Assembly: GCA_963693285.1 (NCBI GenBank)
Contig: OY848929.1
Coordinates: 2,358,501-2,422,500 of the forward strand
Source: Xestospongia muta
Taxonomy: Eukaryota > Porifera > Demospongiae > Haplosclerida > Petrosiidae
Direction: 5' to 3'
Length of the DNA stretch: 64,000 nucleotides
In this document: one piece after another, positions 35,401 through 49,811 of the stretch
Layout: each line of letters starts with the position of its first letter
Numbering within the stretch: the first letter of the stretch is position 1
Position numbers and translations under genes: made by a program
The notes under the pieces: model-generated
Told to the model about the DNA's origin: nothing
The model's input: the letters and a program-made list of their open reading frames with translations, nothing else
Databases searched by the model: none

Positions 35401-38400
35401 ATGAAAGATGGTAATAAACTGCATTTTGTTAATGCTATTGAATCAAGAGGTCATGCTGTCTTTCTAGATATTGTTTCACCCTTACTGCACTATAATCCAG
35501 TGATCATCCTTGCATTAGAGTTGAGCCAAAAGCTCAAGGATGATAAAGCCATGTTTTACAATGTTGAGGGTGAGCAAATCAAGGATGAGTTAAAGGAACG
35601 ACAAGTAACACATTTAGAGTTCCTTGAAACATCATTCCGTTCTCTGTTGTCCATTAGAACACCTGACTTGCCTGTCAGTTGTCCCTCTAAAAAACCTAAA
35701 CCTTCGATTCTAGTTCTCGGCATTTCAGATGAAACTATCGATTGTAATGAGTCATTAGCTGACAAAAATACCACTCTGTGGCCAAAATTGGAACAGTTTA
35801 GAAAGGTAAATCTAAGTTATAAAGAATCAAGACAGATGGTTATTTTTCCTGTCAATCCAAAAAGAAGTGGTGATGAGTATCACAAGATTGCTGCAACAAT
35901 TCGTCGTAAAATATGCAAATCTTCCATTGACGTAACAATTTCTCACCAGTGGTTCTTGCTTTTGCTGAAGCTATACCAACTACAGTCTGGACAACAGTCT
36001 GCAAAAATTATTAGAAAAAGGGAATGTGTAAGGATTGGTAAAGGCTTAAAGATGGATTGTGGTGACGTTGAAACAGCTTTAATTTATTTTCACCATCTAA
36101 CTTTTATCTTCTACTTTCCTAAAGTCCTTCCTGATATTGTGTTCCTTCACCCACAACCAATCTTCAATAAGTTGTCTGATTTGATTAGTATTTCCATTGC
36201 TGATGCAGTGGATCATTTGGAAGATGATAAGGAGATTGATTTAATGCCAGGAGCACATACTGACCTCAAAGATTTGGGAACTTTTGAACATGACCTATTG
36301 AAGATTTTTCCACTTTTTCCTACTGACTTTACAGCAGAGGATTTCTTGCGACTAATGGAGCATTTTAATATCATTTCTTATTTGCCACAGCAAGGAAAGT
36401 TCTTTTTACCTCGTGCCCTTCGTACTACTCTCTCTGAAGCCTTGACCTGTCGTTATAAAGCATATGTTGACCCTCTTGTCTTGACCTGGAATGAACCCAT
36501 ACCTCAAGGTCTTTATATTACATTGGTTGTTAATCTTCTTGGACGTAAGAACTCGCCAATATTTGATCTTGTACCAGAATCTGTCCAAAAATATCAATAC
36601 CGTAATGCTATTCGTTTACGATGTGTAGATCTAGGAAGTTCTGTTCTTTTAGTAGAATCTAATTATTGGCTGGAGATGTATTACTTTGGTTTTTTAGATA
36701 GCTGTCCACTTCTCCGTAGTGCGATTTTAACTGAAGTTACCAAAGTTGCAGAGAAATTTCACATTAAGAAGATAGAACCTGAAGTGTGTTTTTATTGCAC
36801 AAAGCATGAAGAATCAAAACACCTTTGTCGTGTACATGAATCTAAAAGAATAACCTGCTGTGAACACAGTGAAATGTATGTTATGGATCGTAAATATCAG
36901 CTCCCATGGTTTGAAAATGTGGGATCTGAAACTGATAAAAATCTCCGAGGTTAGTATATATATATAGTGTTATGTGGTAATGTTCTACTGATACTGGTAT
37001 TGTTATTGGTACCAACACCAGTATATTAGTATTGATAAACAAAAAGCCAATGCTAATCAGGCAGATGGTACACTGTAAAAATTGATTTGTTGATTTAACT
37101 AATATATTGTTATACAGGTTGCATGTAGCAAAGTTAATATAATATGAAAGTAAACTTAACACCTGTTTTTATTACTAATATTATTAATATTATATTTATT
37201 AGTAATAAAAACAGTGTTATGTCTATTTTCACATCATATTAGTTTGCTACCTGCAACCTGTACATATAACAATATATTAGTTAAATCAACAAATCAATTT
37301 TCACAGTGTAGCACTCCCTTATATAGGGATGGTCATAATGAAATGTATTGGCAAAAAAATATCTCACCAAAACACATAAGAAAATTTCAATAGTTGTCAA
37401 TCTTCCTCCCTAGGATAATGCCTATGCCGTGACTGATTTATAGGCTAAGCATTGTTTCTAAGCATCGCAGTAGAAGTTGGTAAAAATGCTGAATTGTTTA
37501 TGTTTCTTCTTTTTTGTCTGCATCAATAAAAAGTAAAAGATTTTGCCACCATTTTCACAAATGCAGCACAATCTAAAAGAAATATCTGCTTTTGCATTTC
37601 ACGTTTTGAGTGCTTTAAAAATGAAACCAAGTAATTTCAGCAATTTGCTATCAAGAGCTACTCTTAGAAAAGCTATTTTTATGAATAATTAATATTAACA
37701 GAAAAGAAACGGATGCAAGTAGAGATCTGAAAAGCATAGTCTCCTACTTCTGGTAATAATTATTATTTCTTCATCACAATATGTACAAGAATGCTTTTTT
37801 GTGAGCTGGTTGAATATGAAACTTTGTTGCCTTCTAACATGCTACAGTTTTTCTATTTATTTTCAAAACATTTGCATTTAAAAAATGAAGAAAAATAAAT
37901 AAAAAATATTTTCTAATAAATGAAGTAAATGTAGAGCTAAGTAATATCAGTCTAATACAAAGAATCCAAACAAGATAGTAGGAATGGAAATTGCATTATT
38001 CCTACATAATAGCACAGGTGACATGAACAATTAAGGATATACACCAACTATCTAAATCACTTAAATAATATCAGTAATATCAGTGATATATTATTTGAAT
38101 TCTGTGCATGTACTATTATGTAGGGATCATGCTGATTATCATCCCTACCATCTCATTTGTATTCTTGTATTAAACTGATATTAGCCATCCCTATATTTAC
38201 TTACATTTTTTATAAGATGATTTTATTTACTGGTTAATATTAAGGTGGAGGTCAGGAAGCCTGTCAAATGCTTGTTAAATATATTCATTTCACATTGTAT
38301 TATGTTACATTTATATTGCAATGATATGTTACATACAGTTTAGGTACATTTTTTCTTAGTTCTTGTTACTTGCACTGAAATTTTGTACACATACAGGGGG

Positions 38401-39646
38401 GGGGTGTTGTTACATTTTGCTTCATCTTGTTACTGTGATCATGAAGAGTTATAATGCAAAATGTCACTACACTATTAAGATTTAATGATCTGGACTTGGT
38501 AGTTAGTTTATAATATGTTTCTGTAGGATTTTAGTCTTAGGTATATAATACCAACTTGTATCAAGTTTCATTTTCATATTATGGACACAGTAGCAAAAGG
38601 TGTATCTTTGTATATCACAATTAGAAAGCAGATATTGTTGAAATATTCATCAACTGTATTTGAAGTTTTATAGCAGTGATAAAACTTTTTTGAGTTAAGT
38701 AAATGCTGCAAAATGAGCTTTGAAAGCTCTTACTATAGTTAATGAATATTCATAATCTGCCTGACCACACATCACCACTCAATAAGCCTAAATTTGAAAC
38801 TTTTCTGCAATGTGCATTTCGAACTGAGTGTGGTCCAAGGAATGCCTTTCACACCTTGTCCACTGAAAGAGACCTTTCAAAAGTATAGACTATGATAAAT
38901 TAATCGACAAGTTAAGCTTAACTAATAGAAAAGTTCTTCCTATTTTCATTGAGCCTTGTTGTATTTTCATACATTATTTGACTGACTAACACAACGTGTG
39001 TACTGTAACTCTTGCCCACGTAGAGCTTAAGGCCATGCCCCCCACCTGGAAACTTTGCTCTGCAGTATTAATGAATTATTTTTAAAATCATTATTCAAGA
39101 GTCACTCCCACCGGTGAATTAGTATGCAACAATCATGGCAGCTAAAAAGTGACACATGTAAACAGTTTACTGTTATAATATAGTTTGTTTAAATTATTAT
39201 AATTATTGTATAAACATAAAAAAGTAAAACAGAACATAGTGCTATCCATACATTGGCAGCACTACTACCTGCCTGATCATATTATGTACATTTGCAAGAT
39301 CATTAATGTTCTATTCCTAATAGATATTACTGCAGTGTTGCAAAAGGAACCAGACCAACATGACTTGCTTAATATACTAGCTACCATTGATGCCAAATGG
39401 CAAGAAATTGGCCTGGGTTTAAATATAAGGGAAAACGACCTCTCTGACATAGCTGATAAGAGTAAGTCAAACACAGTACGTCTTTCTGCTGTTCTACAAA
39501 AGTGGATGGAAACTTCAACAAGTATAACATGGCAAACAATCATTGTGGCCATTGGTGGCCCTATTGTTCGTAGTCATAATAAAGCAACAGAAATATGTAG
39601 ATTTCTGGCTGAACCAGAAAATTATTCTAAGTACAACAAGAAATGA
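32452..39646 (+). CDS. CAP-Gly-like / pseudocaspase / Roc-COR / Death protein (4 exons), with a frameshift
   Basis: Exons: 32452-32622 (donor GTCAGT; a second phase-0 donor at 32641 is possible), 34361-35093, 35142-36949, 39324-39646. Domain order matches the divergent neighbour. CAP-Gly-like: GVVKWLGKLP, FAGLEM, then CGVFLPVELV. Caspase fold: ARPHGIALII and KPKLLFI, with FSEQ and IQSSQ where His-Gly and QACxG should be. Roc-like with an unrecognisable P-loop (GPPSASDLS) and switch (ESRGH), then COR, a CFYC...H..C patch and one Death domain. Within exon 3 the frame changes at about 35396-35404: one frame ends GKRL-TGA and the other continues MKDGNK, and homology to the neighbour runs straight through. 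This is a real one-base frameshift or an assembly error in a G/A run. Otherwise the exons are intact. Confidence 0.72.
37071..37308. mobile_element. Palindromic mariner-like MITE, 238 bp, TA target duplication
   Basis: The ends match over about 29 bp with one mismatch (CACTGTAAAAATTGATTTG / complement CACTGTGAAAATTGATTTG), and the element folds almost end to end. It is flanked by TA on both sides (37069-37070, 37309-37310). A related copy is at 55382-55628. It lies in the last intron of the plus-strand CAP-Gly-like gene. Confidence 0.8.
37930..38205. mobile_element. MITE-like element with inverted ends
   Basis: The left AATATCAGTCTAATACAAAGAA and the complement of the right AATATCAGTTTAATACAAGAA match, followed on both sides by AAACAAGATAGTAGGAATG-like sequence. 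Same family as 24150-24402. The rest of this intron (38206-39323) has a G9 run at about 38396-38404 and no gene. Confidence 0.55.
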
Positions 39647-39829
39647 TTTGTTATATTTTCAATTTATTAATTATCAATATCTTATTATCATTTTTTATAA
39701 GATGAAAGATGTAATCCAAAAATAAATGAACTTGTTGCCACTTACCTAATCCCAACTGTGATATACAATACATACAAACACACTGTATTGTCAATTAAGT
39801 TGATAATCTCAATCTTTGGGAGGAGTTTC

Positions 39830-41207
39830 TAGGTTTCCATAGATTCATCAAATCCTGAATCCTGTGTAACTTTATAAGAACAATATTGGTCTCTTGTTAC
39901 GACACCACATTGAAGTATCTTATGTAATGGAGATGCTTCCATTAAGAACTCAAGAATATGCTTTTAAGTTATCAAGTATATTTTTATCTCCTAAGCTTTC
40001 CTAGTCACTCAATCGCCATCCATTTCCAATTTTATGTTTCTCTCACTATTGCAAAGTATTAATGTTTTCCCAAGACCACAACTAAGATATCAGGGAAATC
40101 TTTTCTAGTTGGGTGAAGCAGGCTCCATAGCACCTTTAAGATGAACAGCTCATTCCATCACTTTACAATGTTCGTATCAGTTCCAGTGCAAATATCAGCA
40201 AATAATCGTTCCATTGAAGTCTTCATCCACATATAACTTCATATAATAATCAATGGGAGGAGCTTAAATATTACTTCTGCATAGTCAAAAGCCCCAAGTT
40301 GATTAATCAACAATGTTATTAGCATTGCTGAAATGTTTTGGGCTGTGGTCAGCTCTGATCAACCAACTCAAATTAATTCTGACATTAATCACTTCTGGGT
40401 CTCTTTTGATATTAAGAATTTGCCATGAGTCTAGCTATGCCACTGCTCCCTACATTACAACCCTGTACAAGTCTATTACAGCTTATTATAAAATCAGAAA
40501 GTTTTCTACATACAAAATCATTTTCTTAATACAATATACAGTGCTACTCTTTTACTACCTGTATAATATATTGGTTAGGGTGTCCAACTATAACTCAACG
40601 TACAAACATTTCGTATAAAGCCTTGGTATACGAAGAGCCCTCACCTTGTTTATAATGTATGCGAAGTTTGCAATAATTTTGTTTTCTCAATGCTTCATAA
40701 TAATAATTTTACTGTGCACGACTCCATTGAGGCATATTTTGGTCACGTGACCAATGTCAATGACGTATGCAGCACGTTTATACTCAAGTGTCCTATTCAA
40801 CTTGCACAGGTATGTTATGTGATGTCAATTTAAATTGTTAACTTCAATAAGATATTTGTCCTATGAACATTTGAGTTGGTAATAACACCAATTAGACGTT
40901 GGCATGCTGCATACTGTATGCCATACGTCATTGATCACGTGACCAAAATATGCCTCAATTGAGTTGTGCACAGTAAAACTATCATTATGAAGCATTGAGA
41001 AAACAAAATTATTGCAAACTGTGCATACATTATAAACAAGGTGAGGGCTCTTTGTATACCAAAAATTTAGACAAAATGTTTGTATGTTGCGTTATGGTTG
41101 GATACCCTATATTGGTGACATCTCCATTTACAACTTACATTTGCAACATCTTCAGAACACTGGAGGGATTCAACAGTAACTATGTAGCCTTCATTAGTGC
41201 AAGCCAT
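39830..41207 (-). pseudogene. Decayed duplicate of coiled-coil gene D
   Basis: 41207-41139 is a 23-codon first exon (ending CSEDVAN, donor GTAAGT) aligned with exon 1 of gene D. About 40215-39830 aligns with the middle of D exon 2 (the region around the DSGFGDS motif and the SPLHKTPQRS segment) but has stops and indels. About 40350-40545 matches 14900-15060 between them, so gene order is conserved. A hAT-like MITE has inserted in the intron. Not translatable. Confidence 0.7.
40576..41108. mobile_element. hAT-like MITE, 533 bp, with long inverted arms and 8-bp target duplication
   Basis: It starts TAGGGTGTCCAAC and ends GTTGGATACCCT, flanked by ATATTGGT on both sides (40568-40575 and 41109-41116). 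The arms are about 200 bp each and highly similar, and both contain a GGTCACGTGA(C/T)C block. TAGGG-type ends and an 8-bp duplication fit the hAT superfamily. No transposase frame is present, so it would be non-autonomous. Confidence 0.85.
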
Positions 41208-41454
41208 CAGATAACCTCTCTTTAATATCAACTGGAAGTTTACAGTATTCACAATCAATTATGAATATTATTATAGAGGGTCATTAGGACTGACCCTAGA
41301 TTACAAGTGAATAAGCACTTCATATAAGAGAATAACGTAAAGTCATACATCATATGTGACAATACATTCCAATTTTAAGTAATAAAACAAATGACAAATG
41401 TTACTGTTGTAGTAATAGAAGAAAGATCACTGGTTTACTGGTAGTTTATCAGTA

Positions 41455-43247
41455 AATTTTTTGTATTTCCTTAAGAAAATAATGAAGTTTGTCATTCTCA
41501 TGATGATAAAATGGAGTACTGGCACTGCTGGAGCATCAGCAGCTATAAGAGATTTTGGTAACTCAAAACAGTACCAGAAGAAGTGGGAGAAGCAGGAAAC
41601 ACAGCAATGTCCTGTTCTGTTATATGCATTGAAGAATATTCAAAAGAACTGACTTTATAACCTCTTGTAGTCTGAATCTTAACTACAACTAAGACTATGA
41701 GTTCTTTGATAACTAGGTTGAAGTTGAAGTGGTTTTACTTCTTCAAGATAACTGTCTATTAAGTCTCTTAATTCTGTCAAAAGAGGGTAGTCTCGAGCCA
41801 TATTTAAATCTCCAGAACTCCCTCCAACATTTGAGGCTGGTTCCTCTTCTATACTATACGATATGATTGGTATCTTCTAACTTTTTTTATTTTATCCTTT
41901 ACCTCAACCACATTAGTTACTACATGAGTAAGTTCACGATTAAGACGTTTCACTACACAAGATAACTCCTTAATGACATTTTCTGCACTGGCATGACCAC
42001 CAACCATAACAGATCCCTGAAGAAAAATAGTGAAAGTTAAATGAAATACTCTGAACCAATTATGATTATGCAAAGGGTGTGGCTAAGGCAACATTGTCTC
42101 TGAAGCCCAGATATCAGAAAATACTGACACATTATAGATGCTTTATGTTACATTGTATGTTCCCATATTTTGTGATATAAATCTGTTAAGATATGTAAAA
42201 TAAACTTTGTGTACAAGATTGACGTGGAATGTATTTGATTGCGAAACATATGTCTTGACAATGATCTTAAGAGTTCTATTGTTGCTAGCAATGTTTGAGT
42301 GACAACAGAAATTAACCTACATTAGGAAATCACCAATGCACATAGCAACCAATGAATATAATTACTTAATGTAAGCACTTAGAATTGAGTGTGACTAATG
42401 TGCTTTGTGACTATAAAAAAATGTCTTTGAGTAACACAGTGTACCCATCTCTCAATTTTCAATCTTAAAAAAATTTAGTCCTTTTTTTAGCAACAACTAA
42501 ACTATTAAACTAATCTTTGATGATTTCCAAAATAATAATTGTGTTGATAATTTCAAACTCAGGGAAAAGGTAACTTCCTAGCACTATTTCATAAGTCCTT
42601 GCCTTCTATAATCATGATTTGATATTGGGCATGAAATTACCTGCAAGGTATCTAGAGGTATTGCACATGACTCATTCCCATAAAACTCTGACCACAATTA
42701 GTGACATAGTCGCCATCTTTGAGTACAAGGCAAACTTTGTTTTGAAAGTTTTTTACACTTTGTATTTGTTGCATAATATGTAATAACATGTCTAGAAACA
42801 AAGGTAGATGATACATAATGTATTGCAACTTGAAGATGATATAGTTAGTATTGTAAAGAAACAAAGTCACAAACATAGCCTCAGTACAGTTTACTCAATG
42901 CTACATCACAAAATTGTCCTCAAAGATGATGTTTGTAAGATAGAGAGTGGATGCCAGTATAATAATAATATTCATAACTTTCATACAAAATAAAAGAAGA
43001 GGCAACCGTGTTCACAGGAGACAATGTAACTAATATTAATTTTAATTAAAAAACTCATTGAAATCTAGATCATTTCAATTGTAGATAAAATGGGACAACA
43101 GTACATTTTGTTAGACAAAATGGGATTAGACAAAATGGCTATAAACCCATACACGGTGCACCATACAAATTCTGTCACATTTACTAGATTAACCTGGTTA
43201 TAACTTTCACTTTCACATTGGTCTTCAGTGAAGTAGCCACCAGACAT
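41455..43247 (-). pseudogene. Decayed duplicate of coiled-coil gene E/F
   Basis: Exon 1 is 43247-43194 (18 codons, ending ESYNQ, donor GTTAAT). Exon 2 starts at 42016 in phase 0 and matches the N-terminus of gene E (GSVMVGG...VIKELSCVVKRLN), but stops at 41849. About 41845-41455 aligns with the C-terminal half of F and E, with frame changes. The central coiled coil is deleted. The flank at 41290-41450 matches 21960-22190 beside gene F. A short protein of about 73 residues from the first part is possible but unlikely to be functional. Confidence 0.7.
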
Positions 43248-43465
43248 TCCTCAAAATCCAGTAAACAGCATACAGGTAGCTGTAAATTAAAGAGCAGCCA
43301 AAAAATAGACGAAAAAACACAAAACAATCCGTGAAGACCGTGATATTCACGTGATCAAATATTAGCTCCTCCTTTAGGACACGTTGTACAACTCCGCCCA
43401 TACCAGGACCACAATAAGCACGTTGTACACTCCGCCCATACCAGTACCACAATAGAATATCTATC
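43248..43465. promoter_or_regulatory. Bidirectional promoter region of SEC23IP and the decayed E copy
   Basis: TTCACGTGATCAAA and TTAGCTCCTCCT blocks (about 43346-43372) are shared with 19333-19361 upstream of gene E. Next to them a CACGTTGTACA(A)CTCCGCCCATACCAG...CCACAATA unit is present twice in tandem (about 43379-43455). SEC23IP begins at 43466. Confidence 0.5.
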
Positions 43466-48167
<4,702 letters not shown>

Positions 48168-48299
48168 TCATAGAACATATTTTATGAAGTAATTTGATTA
48201 TAATAATTATTATAAACTTTGATAATGATTGCTTTTATTGTTGCTGAAAAATTGGAAACTTGGGGTGGACCGTTTTAATAGTCTCTGCCTCTTTTTATT

Positions 48300-49318
48300 A
48301 TGGGTAACAATATTAATTTGTTAGAGGAAGAGATTAGTGATGAAGACATTGATAAGATAGCTACTGCTATGCCAGAATGGGAAAGACTAGTTCGATATCT
48401 GTTTGACAAGGACAGTGACGCTAAAATAGTGGATATCAAAAGAGATCATAATGAGCACCATCATGAACAGAAGATAGCTTTACTGACTCTATGGAGACAA
48501 AGTAAAGGATTGGATGCTACATATGACGCACTTATTAAAGCCTTAGAGTCAATGGGAGATCAGAAAACTGCTAATAGAGTATATGACATAAAGACAGGGC
48601 AACTACGACAACAGAAGAAACATAGTTTACCTTCAAATACTGTGTCTTCCAATCAATCATGTTACAAAGTAGTTTTGTGGAGTCTTCCTATTGCAGTATT
48701 AGTATGTGCCATACTTGTGATACCATACATTGGCACTACAAATGAAGGTACATAGCATAGTATATATAAATTTTGTGCTTATTATTATTAATAACTAGCA
48801 ATAAAAGATATAATTAATTTAATGATAGAATTATTTACAATTGCCATAGAGAATGATGTAAATCCAAGTCATGGACAACTATATAATGATCATGTTTGTG
48901 TTAGAGGAAGTGGACACACTGATGTGAGAGAAAATGGAGGTTTGTACATGACTTTAAGAAGGAGTAATTATTTTTTACTTGTTAATTATCTTTTTCTATT
49001 CTTTTTCATCAAGGGGTAATTCCAAAAGATGAGAATCTCTTGATTCATTTAAAAAGCATCTCAGAGTTCCTACAGTTCTGTATCTATCTGGGTCTTGAAT
49101 ACAATGAATGTAACAGAATTGAGAGAAAGAGAAGAGATATTGATGATCAAATAATTGAAATGTTACAGAAATGGCGAGAGAGAGATTCTCGTACTTGGAG
49201 AGATTTTATTAAACCATTTATAATGTTAAGGAAATGTACTAAAGCTAAAGAATTAGTTGAAAAGTATAATGTTATATTTTATGATTCAAAAATTAATGAA
49301 ATGTGTCTAACTATTTAA
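48300..49318 (+). CDS. Death-TM-Death membrane protein (3 exons, 287 aa)
   Basis: Exons 48300-48747, 48829-48939 and 49014-49318 join in phase 1, giving 287 residues. Residues about 17-97 look like a Death domain (helical, with W near 27 and LLTLW near 61-65). Residues 124-145 are a clear membrane segment (VVLWSLPIAVLVCAILVIPY) preceded by basic sequence, with no signal peptide visible. After a polar linker, residues about 195-275 form a second Death-like domain (LEYNECNRIERK, then IIEMLQKWRERDSRTW). The start is 132 bp downstream of the SEC23IP stop on the same strand. A second, divergent copy is at 63206-64000. A Death fold on each side of one membrane segment is odd, since Death domains act in the cytosol. 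The topology, or the second domain call, may be wrong. Confidence 0.75.
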
Positions 49319-49811
49319 GAATATTGTTACAATATATTGTTCTACTCTTCATTATGCTTTCACCCTATTAAAGTGCTACTGACTTAAGTGATTTATAAAT
49401 GATAACATATTTATTATTTATTTAGCTGAGGTCAGTTCTACAGTTATTGTTTTATTATTCTACTCTTCATTATTAATAGACTTCACAAGATAATCAACTC
49501 TTATTATTTTGTTAGTAGATATAGAATAATTGATTACCAGTTTACTGTATAGACTATGACTTCATATTACTACTGGGTTTAACATTCCTCTGTGATAAGC
49601 TTACTGTGTTCTTATATCATTTCTGTGGACATCCTACAATCATGTATGTATTTATTTGATGTAATGTGTTAGTTTAAAGTAAAGAAAACAAAAAAGAACA
49701 GCACTAATAAAGCAGCAGTAAAAAAAATTATATATAGCAGCATATATTGATATTAATAGTGTTCTTTTTACAAAGATAACAAAATAGTTAAAATCAGCTT
49801 TATAATTGTTC
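49319..49811. other. Convergent 3' ends
   Basis: 493 bp separates the stop of the plus-strand Death-TM-Death gene from the stop of the minus-strand receptor gene. It includes a GTGCTACTGACTTAAGTGATTT block (about 49372) also present in a SEC23IP intron at 47836 and in its duplicate near 62743. Otherwise AT-rich, with no gene seen. Confidence 0.6.

Noticed and set aside
35390..35410. Programmed ribosomal frameshift in the plus CAP-Gly-like gene
   Set aside because: There is no canonical slippery heptamer and the divergent paralog has no shift. Mutation or sequence error is simpler.
37071..37308. microRNA precursor
   Set aside because: The hairpin is far too long, with TA-flanked terminal inverted repeats and a second copy, so a MITE explains it better.
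42808..42993. Plus-strand ORF in the intron of the decayed E copy
   Set aside because: Short, no homolog in the window, no domain.
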